DNA of 64,000 nucleotides from Eucalyptus grandis (GCF_016545825.1 NC_052618.1:13383398-13447397), one strand, 5' to 3'. Shown: positions 45,067 to 58,600, counted from the stretch's first letter. The notes: a model not told the origin generated them from the sequence alone. Translations and numbers: made by a program.

Positions 45067-47302
45067 CAAGAAACTTTGACTTTTGATTGTTTATGGATAG
45101 TAGAGGTTTGGAACTGTAAGAGCCTTGAAAATTTGTTTCCGTATTGGGTGGCTACAAGTTTAACCCAACTTGAAAAACTTCAAGTGGAGTCTTGTGAGAT
45201 CGAGGAAATAGTCGCTAGTGGGGATGACACTCCTCACTCCAATACTACTCAAGATATTTTCCCAAAACTAACCTCTTTGGTGTTACATGACATGCCACAA
45301 CTCAAGAGCTTCTGTCTTAACTTGCCCACTTTGAATTGGCCATTACTAAAGGAATTATGAGTGACTCACTATGACAAACTGAACATGTTATCCTTTGCAG
45401 CATCCATGAATGGTTGGGCTCAAAGAGATGATCAACAAGACCTCTCAAATCAAGAAGCACACTCTTCATTTGGGAGGGTATGATTATAGCTGCTCTCCCT
45501 TAGTTTCTACTTTGTTCTTTAAAGTTGTCACTAATATCATATCCATTGTATATCATGTCATGTTATAATGTTATAGAAAACATGATCTCCCTTACCTATT
45601 AGTTTGTCAACATCATTAAGATATTCCTAATATCTTACGTATACTTTCATTTGTGGATATGCATAAAGATATGCTATTACCTAGAGTTACAAAATATTTA
45701 CAGTATTCTATTGACAGCAAAATATATTCATAATCTAACCTAATGCTACTCCTTGGCAACATCAATAAGAATTTGACAAGAGGTCCTCTCCATTATGGAC
45801 ACGTGTCACACAATTGAACTTTTCTTCTCTATTTCATCTTCAACAAACTCTAAAAATCAATTCAATTTAAAAAAAAAAAAAAAAAAATAACATTAGTTCC
45901 TTAGTGCACCATTTTCTACTGTATTTTTGAATACACCGGTGCACTTCATAGTCGTCGTGTTGTCCTATTGTAATACTATAGAAAACTAGAACCCCTGTCC
46001 TATATGTTTGCGGACAACATAAGGTATTTCTTATATCTTAAGCACACTTCTAAATTTGTGGAACCCATATGTTTTAGTAACATCATGAGTGCATCCCGTT
46101 ACATAAGATTCTAAAGATGATAAATTTTTGTTGACAAGATAAGATATTCCTAACAAAAGATGAATTTAGCGAGTGCAAGATATTCCTAAGAAAAGATGAA
46201 TTTAGTGAGTGCAAGGATCTTGAATTTAGATTCACTCTATCCACTTGACCAGACCAACTTCTACATGAGACTTTTTAAAAGCTTGAGTCTTGAATACAAA
46301 GTTCTTGAGATATAATGAACTTTAAGAAGATGGCCACCTTCCATCCAAATCATCTAAATAGGTTTACTTTTAACAACACATGATTTATTGCCAAAAACTC
46401 CATTGAATATTCAGATGATAAGACTTTCCTTGTATTGGCCACCTTCTCTTGTTGTATTGGTTGTTTGACAAGACTTTCCTAACTTTGAGAGACTTTTATT
46501 AGTCAATAACAATATTCAGATGATACAAGATGGAAATTTTCCTAATGACTTTCTTAGCAAACCCAAAACACTAACACCAGCATGCTTTCATGATGAAAAG
46601 ACCATCTTTCCTTCTATATTCCTCCTAGAGATTTCAGAATCTACAAAGGCTTGAGGTATTCTATAGCTCCTTTGAAGATATATTCCCAGATGAAGGGCTT
46701 GTTGAAGAGGGGAAACATTTTGCGCTTGAAAATTTAAAAGAACTTAAGTTAAGCAAGCTACACAACCTAAAGCGTGTGTAAAGAAAAGACTCTTTAGTGT
46801 CAAAAATTCTTCAAAGCATTGACACATTGGAGGTTTGGGATTGTCCCCGTTTGATGACAATATTTCCAACTGTGGCATCCTTCCAGAATCTGACAACATT
46901 AGTAGTGAAGAATTCCTCTAGATTTGTACACCCAGTAACAATTTCAGCTGTCACAAATTTGATCTCACTAAGATGACTATAATAGGATGTGAAAGAATGA
47001 AAGAAGTAGTGGCAAATGAAGGAAACGGAAAAGGACAAGTGATTTCTTTTGGAAATCTACAACATTTGATACTCCAACATCTGCCAAGCCTAGAATGCTT
47101 CTCCTCCATCCCAAGTTGCAGCTTCAGGTTCCTATCCTTGAATATAATTGAATTGGAAGAATGTCCAAAAATGAAGACCTTTTCTAAGGGTACGGAAGGC
47201 ACACCAAGACTATTTTTTGCGACACTGTTCAGATACAAGTTGGAAGATAACTGGAAAGAGGGTGATGATCTCAATGCAACTATACAAAAGTTATCAGCAT
47301 GA
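44984..47302 (+). pseudogene. NLR (CC-NBS-LRR) disease-resistance gene, C-terminal LRR remnant
   Basis: Exon one (about 44992-45480) reads VQFPKLRSMDLSHMDNLNKI, WNCKSLENLFPYWVATS, LEKLQVESCEIEEIVASG and FPKLTSLVLHDMPQLKSF. A TGA at 45358 interrupts LLKEL-VTHYDKLNML. Exon two (about 46624-47302) reads LQRLEVFYSSFEDIFPDEG, ENLKELKLSKLHNLKRV, LMTIFPTVASFQNLTTL, IIGCERMKEVVANEG and LEECPKMKTFSKG, with a final TGA at 47300. The L-x-x-L-x-V-x-x-C-x-x-L pattern and the closing CPKMKTFSKGT are typical of RPS2/At4g27190-type receptors, cytoplasmic immune sensors. A stop after LKRV and a frameshift near 46975 break it. The coiled-coil and NB-ARC domains are absent upstream, where the inverted repeat lies. 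Confidence 0.88.
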
Positions 47303-47689
47303 ACAAATACACGTAATATTGGTAAAGATTCGATTGACGCCATTCTCTTATCCATTCTTGTTTCTTTTTTATTTTTTGGCAGCACCGTAAGTTTTTTAAT
47401 TTTTCATTTTTTGTAACTTTTCTATAATTGATGACGTCCGATCAGCATCATCATCAGCCCTATCTATCGATCGATCTTGCCTCCTACTTCACTGAACAGT
47501 AGGAAGCGAAGCAGGGCTCTCCTCCTTCTCCATTTTGATGCCAGAGGCTGTCTCAGCTGCATTCACGAAGGACGGAGCGAAAAGGAAGCGTCAGGAATTG
47601 CCAGGACTTGAGAGAAGATGGCACTGCTGAGTCTGGACAGTCAGTCCTCCACTCACTTCATCAAAGAAGAAGATCATTCTCTCTCTTTC
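47303..47689. other. Intergenic stretch between NLR remnant and B3 pseudogene
   Basis: T-rich sequence follows the NLR stop, then GC-mixed sequence containing CGATCGATC and short ORFs. It holds nothing I recognise and probably includes the 5' flank of the B3 pseudogene, whose CT-rich leader begins near 47680. Confidence 0.4.
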
Positions 47690-50600
47690 TCTCTCTCTCC
47701 ACATTTGTATCCGACGAATCGTAGGTTCACGCTTCTGCACGCATCATTCATCTCGTCTGCCGGAATTTCTTCCCGATTTTCGTGTCTTGTTGCACGTAAT
47801 TTTCTTCCGGTTTTCGTAGAGATCTTTCCTCAACCATCGTCGTCTTCTTCAGCTAGGGCTCTGCTTTTTAAATTCATTCCGTGTAAATTTCTCAGTCCAC
47901 TACTTCAGATCATGGACCAATAGAGGTCCTCCACTGACATCATCAAAGAAGAAGATCTCTCTCTCTCTCGTTCTCTCGCTCTCCCTCGCACTTGAACCCG
48001 GCAAACTTGTAAGTTCACGTTTCTTCCGATCTTGGTGTCTTATTGCGCACGAATTAGGTTGAAGTCGGAAGCTGGTTTCGTAGAGACGTTCCTCAATCCT
48101 CGCCTCCTTCTTTAGTAAAGGGCTCTGTTCTTCAAAATTCGTTCCACATTAGAGTCTAAAAGCATAAGTTCCTCAAACTAGGGAAAAGAATGAAATAGGG
48201 AAAAGAATGAAAGGACTATTCTTGGGACATAAGCTGGTGGTTGGAGGTTCGAAAAGATAACAATCGTCTCCTTTTTTCATGGATAGATGCGTTGGAAAGG
48301 CAATTCCTAAGGCGTCTTAGAATTAGAATCCAGGTTCTCTTATATAGAGAAATTTGACAATGTGATTCAATGTCGAAGAAGTAGAATATATATGTTAATC
48401 ACACAAAGAGACTATGTTCATATGGACAAGCAAATTGCAAAGAATGTTGCTGCCTCCATAACTAAAGAGAAAGACCTAATCGATAAGGGGCTGGCTTGTT
48501 GTGATTATGAAATTTCATTGTAGATCTAATGACTGATAATTTTGTTTTCAAATAGGAGATGCTATTGTATTTTGTTATATTAATCAGATTTAGGGAAAAA
48601 AAAAAGATTTTACTTTGTCAAATTGAACCAATAGTTTGATAAAAACTTATTTGAGTTGTGCTCGAAAGAATCAAATAGCTTAAGTTTAAATTTTCAATTC
48701 TATCCATGTTCCAGTTATCCATGTATTTCCTTTTTTCCCTGTGATTGTGATTTGTGTGGCTGAAATTGATTTGTTTTAAATATATATATAGGACCTGGAA
48801 GGCTTCTTCTGAATGTGTACCCTACTGCATTCTTGGAGCATAGATTTGACCTTGACTTTGGATTAATGGCTTTCGTTATATGGTTTACTGTCTATTAAAC
48901 TCCTGAAAGTAGCAAGTAATGCCTTAAACTCACGTTGTGTATGATTTGATTCTCTCATTAGGGTATGCTTATGTCTTGATCTGTTCTTTACCATATGTTG
49001 GTTTTTCAACCATGGAGACGGGTAGTCTGCTCCTGTTCAATTCGTCATGCAACATATTCAGGAAATTAAGCAAATTGCTACTCTTAGGTATTCGGACAAG
49101 TCATGGATGGTGAAGCCAAGGAGTTGGAGATGAGATTTTTATTTTATTTTTTTTTTGGGGGGTGTGGGGGCGTTCTTTTCCAATGGGTGACCCACATTTG
49201 CAATAGAAAGTCATCTGCAAGTAGAAACTCATTGATAGGGATGATTTTGTGTTTAGAGTCTACATATTCACTAGTGCTGGTTAGGACTTGATTTACTTTG
49301 ATCGAGATGAACTCTGGAATTGTCACTTTCGCTGGTCCAAAATGAATTCGGTATTCCAAATAATAACTCCTTTATGTAGTCTTGAGGAATTAAGGAAGTG
49401 TACTTCTATGCCAACTGGGTTTTATGAGGTTGATCATAATCTAAATGCACACTCATTAATGCCACATTCCAAATCTGAATGAACTGAAAACAAGATGTCC
49501 TTTTTTGGTTTATGCATTCTTGTTATGTTGTTCTTCGTTTTGAATCTAAAATCTGGTCTCATAGGCTTATTAAGATTATGGGTTCCTACAGGGAATATCA
49601 AAAAGGTTCGAGAGGATGCTTTTGAGAGAATTGGTGCAATTATTTGGGTTGTGGAAATGGAAAAATGTGATAAGATGGCTTGGCTAGCAAAGGGTTGGAA
49701 TAAATATGCAGAGCATTACTCTATTTGTGAGGGCCAATTTTTGGTCTTCTAATCAGAAGGGGACTCCATTTTCCATGTCATCATAATCGATGAAAGGATG
49801 TTTGAGATAGAATATCTACCAATCAATGTCGATGTGAGGAACCGAGCCTCAGCAATTGTGGATTTGTCTTGCTGAAAGCGGAAGATGCCTTCGATTTGTG
49901 ATGTTTCAGCCAAGCTTGAAGTCCGGGGGGATGGATTGCATTCAACCAAGTGTCCGCAGTCTTGTATAGAAATGGAATCTGATCAGGTTTGCAAAGTTCA
50001 TGGCAATTCCTATGCACATTCATCAGCAGAGTTTGGGAGGAACAGAAGTTCAAACTGCTCATCACAAGATTTTCCAGGTGTGAATCATAATATATTAGCT
50101 AATTCTCCCTTGATTGTGTTGTTCTCGTGTTTGATTCAAATACCGTAGAGGAACTATCCATGTCGTTAGGCTAAGACAAACTGCATTAGAGAGTTGATGC
50201 TAAGAGAAAGTGTTAAGAGCTAATTCATTCTATTAGTGTTTCTCTATCTCTAGATCTCCCGTCTGTGCATATGTATGTGTTGGGACTAAATGTGCCAGCA
50301 ATTGCCGTGATGCTTCGGTTTTGCTTGAAGTCTTGGGGGATGAATTGCATCCAGCCAAGTATCCTTAGCTTTGTATGGCAATGGAATTTGATCAGGTTTG
50401 CAAAATTCGTGGTAGTTCCCATGCACATTCGTTAGCAAAAAGTTTGGGGAGGGACAAAAGTTCAAACTGCTCATCACGATATTTTTCGGGTGTGAATCTT
50501 AATATATTAGCAAATTCTCCCATTGACTGTGTTCTTCTTGTGTTTGATTTGAATTCCATCAGGAACTCTCCACATCGTTAGGGTAAGAGAAACTGTGTTA

Positions 50601-51770
50601 GAGCTAATTCACTCTCGTAGTGTTTCTCTGTCTATAGTTCTCCCGTGTGTGAATATGCTTGTGTTAGGGGATCTCATAAATAATGGAAACAAGCCGAGCC
50701 AATCATATCAGTTTTGATTGCGCTGAGAATCGTATTGGTGTGCATATAGGCCTTGGGAAGCTAGACCATTAGTAAGACTCAGATCAATTGATTTAGGGTT
50801 GCTATGTCGGCAATATGAGTTTTACATAATAAGAATAGAATACGACTAAAAAGCAAATGCTTTCTTCATGTTCTGTTTGCGACTGCTGCAGGTAAGCTGA
50901 GGGGCTTGTGCAAAGCTCTTGAACTGGCCAGCAAATTAATACTCGATTATTCTTTCTCCGAAATTGCGGTAAGGTTAATACATCTGAAGAAAAACAATGT
51001 GGTAAGATCCTCGTGATATTGACAACTCTGGGATTTAAATCACCTAAGGCATCCTCATACTGTCTTCCTCAGATATCATTGGTTGTTCTCTTCTTTGTGA
51101 TGACAAAATTGCAAAATGTCTACTTGAGCAGAGAGTTCCTGCTTCATTCACAAAGACACATGTTAAGAAAAGCCCGTAGACCATGGCTCTCATATTTCAA
51201 GACAAATCATGGCCGTTGAAGCTCATCAGCCACGAACATTATGGAAAGTCATCTGCCCTTTGGGCCGCATCACGAGAGAAACTTTTCTAAAGGTGGAAGA
51301 CTTGTGTGTTCAAGCTTTATTGAAAGGGATGATATCATGTTCAGAGTATCCATCTTCAGAACCACTGATAAGATTTGGGTATATAATAATATGTGCAATG
51401 CGATACAGCAGAGGAAGCATCGCGTTAGCTCGCTTTTGGTGAGAACAGAATTTACAAAATTGCTAAGCTGAATTCTGCTTTCGGTTCAGCAAAGTGGATA
51501 AAAGCATTAGTTTCGTTCCAATGGATGGAATGGTCCTGAATGTGTACGATACCTTTCCTTGATCCTAGACGCGGCAATCACAATGTGGGCAAGAGTCGTG
51601 AGTTGTGAGTCAGAGGAAGCTGATTACAAATGTCGATTCTGTAATTCAGGAGACAATCTCTCTTTCAAATTGGGTGCTTCTTTAAGGTTTCCGGTGGCTT
51701 AACCTGACCTTTAGAACTGTAAAGCACAGTTATGTCGATTACGCTTCCCTTAAGCCATACCAAGATTTTT
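47690..51770 (+). pseudogene. REM/VRN1-type B3-domain transcription factor, pseudogene copy 1
   Basis: A CT-rich leader (47676-47699, repeated near 47960) precedes broken coding pieces. At 49085-49287 a B3 C-terminal half reads SDKSWMVKP, then after a frame change LIDRDDFVFRVYIFTSAG and a stop. At 49588-49870 a B3 body reads VPTGNIKKVREDAFER, then MAWLAKGWNKYAEHYSICEG, QFLVF-stop, and EGDSIFHVIIIDERMFEIEY. At 50885-51475 another B3 reads ALELASKLILDYSFSE, then after frame changes DKSWPLKLISHEHYGKSS and LIERDDIMFRVSIFRT. The order LKVP-GN...W-GW...FA-x-x-YSI-x-GHFLVF...FHV-I-x-D-x-x-x-EIEYP is characteristic of plant REM/VRN1-like B3 proteins, nuclear DNA-binding factors. Multiple stops and frame changes exclude function. 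Confidence 0.85.
49895..50700 (+). repeat. Tandem duplication of about 0.4 kb inside the B3 pseudogene
   Basis: The linker exon between B3 domains occurs twice: GATCAGGTTTGCAAAGTTCATGGC (49981) and GATCAGGTTTGCAAAATTCGTGG (50391), each followed by AAGTTCAAACTGCTCATCACGA-like sequence, TGTGAATC-TAATATATTAGC and TGTTTCTCT...AGTTCTCCCG. The spacing is about 410 bp. Copy 2 of the gene (58430-58850) has only one such exon but carries its own 52-bp duplication of GAGT-AATTCATTCTTGTGATGTTTCTC (58742-58835). Confidence 0.85.
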
Positions 51771-54700
51771 GATTTCTTGAAGATTTTGTGATCAGTCCTT
51801 TCGTATGTCGCAAATTGAAGTTTGTCAGTTTCTTCTCATGTGAAAAACAATCGAAATTTTTTTTTAATTTTTTTTCATATTAAATGAATGTTGATATGCA
51901 TGACGAAGTAAATATGCTGCGTCTTTGCGTCGCTGTGGCACGTCTCTTCCGCAGCCTCTCTCTCTCTCAACAAACACAGCAGCCGAGTCTCCAACAGTGG
52001 CTTTGCACCTTTAGAATCAGCGATAATCCCAGCGCTCTCGAACTTGAACTTGCTCTCACCTATTCTCTCTCTCTCTCTCTCTGTGTCTTTCTTCCATGCG
52101 AGAACTCGATACATCCTCTGTAAACTTACGGCAATAGAAATTTGGGAGATGGTGAGAAGATGGGAGAAAACAAAAGTGAAACGGAAATCAACGGACAAAA
52201 TTTGCAATGAATCGAAGACAATTCTAGAGTTAAATTGGAGACGGAACGCCTGGTAATTGTGACCGTCGATCAAGGAAACTATCTGGTCGAGTTCTGCCAT
52301 TGCAGCGGCGAGTGGCATCTTCGAACTGGTAGTGACGCTTTTTGTGCTTCGGTCAGTGCTGGAAGCAACAATCGTCAAAGAGCTCGAGCTCAATAAATCG
52401 CTGGTGGAGCTCCAATCGCGGTTGCAACAAATCATCAGCTAGAGATCAATCCCCTTCATTCAATTGTTCCTCCAAGCTGCAATCGAAGGCTTCTCCGACT
52501 CTCTCCGCCAATTCAGATCACCATACAGTGAACGACACTATCAGATTCCGCATTCAAGGTGCGGCCACACTAATTCCTCTCTGATTCGAGTTGTCACTTT
52601 CCTGTCCTTACATATGTCTGGACCACATTCACCTGTCGCCCGGCCATCTCGAGCTCATGTCGCCATCACCACTGACCCATTGTTACGCCCGTTTCATGTG
52701 CAATCGAACTGCCGAGTCAAATTTCGATTCACTCCAGAATACGTTCTGTCAACTCTTGCCAAGGCTGAGGTCGGATGGATCATCATATGGATACCATTCG
52801 CGGATACGAAGGATGAGATTCTTTGGTTTCGCTCTTGGCACTCTTGCCAGTCCGACGTCACTTCATCAACCGTGGTAGCCAAGGCCAATCTGAGTCATCA
52901 TCCTTCGAGACGATACACCGAGCATGAAGATTGGCAGCGGCGAGCAAACAATCTAGAATAAAAAGGTGCAATGCAAAGGGGTGGATGGAGGTGATTCAGA
53001 TTTTGCGTGGAATTTTGGGCAAAACAGGGCAAACAAGGTGAAGCTGGTGGTGGCTCTTTGGATGAGAAGGAAGTAAAGTGTAGAAAAAAAGATAAAAAAG
53101 GAAAAAGAAAGTAATAAAATAATAAAATAAAAAAAGAGACACGAAAGGAAAATATAGAGAGCACACGAGAAATCGGTCAAATGGAAGACTTGCACAAGAG
53201 ATGTAATTCGTCACACCATCGAACACCTTCCTTGCAAACTCGATCCCTCCTCCACAGTGCAATCGACGGCAATGGGAATTCGGAAGATGGTGAGAGAATT
53301 GGAGAAAATCAAAATGAAATAGATATCAACGGACGAAGTTAGAATGTATCGAAATTAATCCTAGAGTCGAATCAGAGATGAAATGACCTGGTGGTGGGAA
53401 GTGCGACTGTCGATCTGATAGATATCATAATTACCCGAATGTCAGTGAGGAACCGGCTGTCCGCGGATATTTCTTATGGCGCGATCTTCTTTCCTCCGCT
53501 TTTTGTTACAGAGTCGTCTCACCCTCTGTTTCTCTCTTGCGCAATTCAACGAACACCTTCTGCTCAGAGGACGCAGCACATTCACAACGACCAGGAAACT
53601 ACAGGGGTCAAGTTCTTCGCCATGCAACGTTTTCTCTATGTCTATCTTCATTTTTTTCACCAGGTCTTCCTCTATCAGGATTGTTTCCTATCCGATTAAA
53701 CTTCTGAGTCCAATTTCGATTCATTCCAGTATAAATTCTGTCGATTCTTGCTTCCTTCCTTTCCCTTCCACTTCATTGCCGCCTTTTGATTCCAAATGCG
53801 GTCGCTTGCGTCCTTCGTTTCGCCCTCCTACGCCGCGCATGAAGGGGATGTCGGGCTGGTGTATAGGATCCGCCAATTCGAGGGATGAAATCTTCGAGTT
53901 CACTCTCGGCCCTTCCGCCGGTTTGAGAAGCCCGTCAAAAGGAAGACTTGCATAAAAGATGGAATTCCTTGAGAGGAAGATTCATCTCATAACTCAGCCA
54001 TCATTTTCCTTTTCTTTTCCTTTAAATAGGCATAAAAAAAACTCCAAACGACGCCATTGCAGCGTTTCTTGGCTTCAGGTACCTTTTTCGGATCTCTCCC
54101 TCCGTCTTGACACGCACCCCCGCTCAGTGAGTTCCGAGTCGCTCCACCATCACCCTCGCTATCTACTGCTGCTTTGAAACCGAGCTGCACTCGCCTCATG
54201 ATTGATTCTGTCGCTCACCGTCTTTAGAAACTTCGGTGATCTTCTCTCTTTCTCTCTTCTTTTCCTTCTTCCGGTTCGAATCTCGTTTTCGTTTTGTGCA
54301 TTCTTATGTGTTTTGACAGAGCGATGTTTAATGCTCTTGTCGTTTTGCTCATCAAAGGGTTCATGTCCGGAATTTTTTTCTTTTTTCCTTGTTTCCAATC
54401 GTGAATCCAAGACCACTTGGAAACGAGCGAAGATTGAACTGAAAACGTCGTGAGAAATCACCACAGCCAACGATAGTTGTGCAGAGTTAAGCTCGGTCGA
54501 ACAGTGGTTCGGTTTTCCTCTATTTTTTGGCACCCTATAGTCGCTTCCGGATTCAGTTGTGGTGCGAGCGTGACTCGCTAGCCATTCCTGATCAGTCCTT
54601 CGATTAACGCTTTTCTCTGTATAGATTTCTGAGCGGCTTGGGACTTAGAGATGGGATTATGACATGGAAGAGGGGATGCTGGAGATCGGCATGGATAAGC

Positions 54701-55653
54701 TTTTGGCCCTCTCCGCTTTCTGAATTTTTTGTTTTAGCTACGGGCGATAGAAATCTGTTGGGACGCTTGAATCTCGTAATTAAGCTCTGTCTGTACTGTG
54801 GGGAGTAGCTTTGTGTCATTGTTTGTGGCTTATTATGTCTTTCGCCATCTAAATTTCACTGTGCTTGGAATCAGAACTTTAATCATGGGGTATTATTGTT
54901 TCCGAGGCTTTCCATGTAGCTTTAGCGTTTCTGAAAAGTTTACGCTGCCCCTCTTATGACAACGGTTAATACACTTACTACTTAGATCTACACAATCTCT
55001 ATCATTTTACATGCATTGGTTAAGAGGTGATGAATCATTTAGCTCTTGTCCGAGTCAAATTTTTAGCATGCCTTAGCCGCTGGGTCTTAGCTATCAGTTG
55101 TTCAGACAATTGCTTTGCTACTTGCAGAGCATAGGATTGTCTATGGTGTTGTTGGGCCGTTGGTTATACTCAACAAAGTCAAGGTAAATTTCACTGGTTA
55201 TAATTTTACGAGGTTTAGTGAACTCCTATATTGACATGTTGGATTACTTTTATTGTATATCAGGGACCAAAGTAAGAAGAGATAATAAATATTCGCTCGG
55301 GAGATGGAACGACTAGATGTGTGGGCAAGTCCTTAAAGTTGATGGAGAGAAAGCTGCTGTGTAAGTTCAGTATAAGCTGCCAGCCTCTTCTTTTTTGCTT
55401 TAGCTCTCTTGAAACTGCATTTTTGTTGGTTGGACTACATTAGTTGGGTCACTTTTTGTGTGCAGTACTTTTTAGCTAATGACCTAGTGAAATCTCTGCC
55501 GTTAATTACAAGCATCAGAAAAAGCAGAACATGTAGAATATTTTCTTGGGTATATGTGATGAAATGTGAGAACATCATATGGGATAATAATTTAAAAAAT
55601 TGTGATTGAGTTTTTTTAGGAGAACAATGTTAAGAGTCTAATTAGCATTCCGT
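51771..55653 (+). repeat. Segmental duplication block, copy 2 (partner 4748-8689)
   Basis: This block sits exactly between the two B3 pseudogenes. It opens with GATTTCTTGAAGATTTTGTGATCAGT, as at 4741, and includes ATGTTGATATGCATGAC (51888), the tandem smaller unit (52100 to about 53230, and 53235 to about 53950) and the V-ATPase first exons (54651 on). Where copy 1 continues with GCATTCCGTTTAGGCAATTATAG, copy 2 jumps after GCATTCCG to the CT-rich B3 leader. A 65-bp insertion relative to copy 1 lies near 53560-53625. Confidence 0.75.
54651..55377 (+). pseudogene. VHA-B: V-type proton ATPase subunit B, short 5' pseudogene copy
   Basis: Three exons correspond to those at 7675-8408. Exon 1 is near 54651 (MG-L-stop in one frame, then DMEEGMLEIGM in the other after loss of several codons). 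Exon 2 lies at 55128-55184 (VVGPLVILNKVK, with the VSGVAG part altered to IVYGVVG). Exon 3 lies at 55264-55377 (GPK-stop-EEIINIRSGDGTTR, then a one-base insertion). In-frame TAA stops and the insertion make it dead. The following intron is preserved to 55651 and then cut by the B3 leader. It is more decayed than copy 1. Confidence 0.87.
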
Positions 55654-55658
55654 GTGGG

Positions 55659-58600
55659 CATACTCTCTCTCTTTCTCTCTCTGCATCTATAGCTGACGAA
55701 TCATAAGTTCACGCTTCAGCACACATTATTTTAACCGTGTGCCAGAATTTCATCCAATTTTTGTGTCTTGTTGCGCATAATTGTCTTCTGAATTTCGTTA
55801 AACCTTCCTCAATCGTCATCGTCTTCTTCAGCTAGGGCTCTACTTTCAAAATTCGTTCCACAGTCAATTTTTATGCATGTAAATTTCTCAGCCCACCGCT
55901 TCAGATCATGAACCAATAAAGGTCCTCAACCTAGCAATTCATTTTCCCTAATTCTACATCTCGTGAGTATATATGTATGGTCGTCTCTCTTTATCACACT
56001 GGCTGCTTTGAAAATGTGGATGGGCGGAGTTCTTCTCTTCCGGTTGGCAAGGATTTGTGATAAAAACACGTCTGCGTCGGAGTAGGAGATTTCTTACGTG
56101 TTTGAGCTCATGGATGGTGATGATATGGTGGAACTTGAAAATATTCAGAGAATCTTATGCCTTGTCAAAATATGAGGAGTCACTTTTATGCCTTGTTCTC
56201 CATAAACTCCGGAGTGCTCATCATCACGAGAATTTGGAGGGGGTGGCTCGGGTAACTCTCTTTCTGTCGTTCTCTTTGAATTCTAGAATAGTTTCTAAGA
56301 AGCTCTTGTTTTGATCTTGATTGATTATGAAATGATGTGGGGATACTATTAACTTCTGACCTATGCTAAATTTTTTCATGGCAAGTCAAATTAATGAAGT
56401 GTACATAAACTGTCACTGAAGTTGTCGCTTTTCAGGTACAGGGAGGACCAAACAGTTAGCAGATTAAGTCATCCTGAGCTGGTTTTCTTAGGTCCAATGC
56501 ACCCAAGGGCTCTCACTACTCTTGAATCGGCCGGCAAATATTCTGACGGAGCATTCCTTTTCAAGGTGGTGATGAGGCCATCTCATGTTAAGTATGGCTT
56601 GGTATGATCCCAATCTTATTTACTCAAACTGGCATGTCTGGAAATCAAATATATTGATGCTGTTTATATCTTTGCTTATACTCTAGTGTATTTCCAAGTT
56701 TACTGCATTGTGTAGTAAACCACATTATATGTTATTTTTCTTGAAGTGTTCATGGATACATGCTTAAAACCAGGTATATATCTTAACAATGGAACATAAG
56801 CTGGTGGTTGGTGGTTCGAAAAGATAACAATCATCTCCTTTTTTTTTGGTGGATAGATGCGTTGGAAAAGCAATTGCTGAGGCAAGTCTTGAGAATTAGA
56901 ATCCAAGTCCTCTTATAAGGAGAAATTGACAATGTTATTCAATGTTGTAGAGGTAGAATATATATGCAAATCGCACTAGGAGACTGTTAAAATGGACAAG
57001 CAAAATGCAAAAATGTTGCTGCCTCCATAACTAAAGAGAAAGACCTAAAAGATAAGGGGGTGACTTGTTATGATTTTGAAATTTCATTCTAGATCTAATG
57101 ACTGATAATTTTGTTGTCAAATTGGAGATACTGTTGTCTTTTGTTATATTAATCAGATTTGGGGGGAAAAAGATTTTACATTGTCAAATTGAACCAATAG
57201 ATTGACAAAACCTTTTTTGAGCTGTGCTTGAAAGAATCAAACAGCTTAAAAATTTTCTATTCCATCCATGTTCCAGTCATCAGTGTGATTGCTTTTTCCC
57301 CTGTGATTGTGGTCTGTGTGGCTGAAATTCATATGTTTTAAATATTTAATAGGACCTGGAAAGCTTCTTCCAAATGTGTACCCTATTGCATTCCGGGAGC
57401 ATAGATTTGACCTTGACTTTGGATTGATGACTTTTTCGTTATATGGTTTACTGTCTGTTAAACTCCTGAAACTAGCAAGTTATGCTTAAAACTCACACTG
57501 TGTACAATTTGATTCTCTCATTAGGGTTTGCTTATGTCTTGGTCTGTTCTTCACCATATGTTGGTTTTTTCCACCATGTAGATGGGTAGTTTGCTCCTGT
57601 TCAATTCATCACGTAACGTATTCAGGAAATTAAGCAAATTTTGACTATAAGGTATTCGGACAGGTCATGGATGGTGAAACTAAGGAGTTGAGGACGAGAT
57701 TTTTTTTTTTTTGGGGGGGGTGCCCACTTTTGACAAGAGAAAGTCATCTGCATGTAGAAACTCATTGATAGGGATGATTTTGTATTCAGAGTCTACATAT
57801 TCACTAGTGCTGGTTAGGACTTGATTTACATTGATTGAGATGAACTCTGGAAGCGTCACTTTCGCTAGTCCAAAATGAATTAAGTATTCCAAATAATAAC
57901 TCCTTTATATAGTCTTGAGGAATCAAGGAAGTGTACTTCTATGCTGATTGGGTTTTATGAGGTTGATCATAATCCAGATGCACATTCATTAATGCCACAT
58001 TCCTGATCTGAATGAACTAAACAGTATGTGCTTCAAGATGTCCTTTTTGGTTTATGCATTCTTGTTATGTTGTTCTTCATTTTGAATTTGAAATCAAGTC
58101 TCAAGAGGTTTGTTAAGATTATGGGTTTTATTTTACCTACAGGGAATACCAAAGAGGTTCAAGAAAATGCTTTTGAGAGAATGGTGCAATTATTTGGCTT
58201 GTGGAATTGGAAAAATGTGATGAGATGATTTGGCTAGCAAAGGGTTGGAACGAATTAGCGGAGCATCACTCTATCTGTGAGGGTCAATTTTTGATCTTCT
58301 AATCTGAAGGGGACTCCATTTTCCATGTCACCATAATTGATGAAAGGATGTCCGAGATAGAATATCCGCCAATCAATGTCGATGTGAGGAACTGAGCCTC
58401 AGCAATTGTAGAATTGCCTTGCTGAAAGTGGAAGGTGCTTTTGATTGCCGTGATGTTTCAGTCAAGCTTGAAGTCTGAGGGGATGAATTGCATTCAGCCA
58501 AGTGTCCTCGGTTTTGTATGGAAAAGGAATTTAATCAGGTTTGCGAAGTTCATGGCAGCTCTTACGCACATTCATAAGCAAAGTTTGCAGAGGCATAGAA

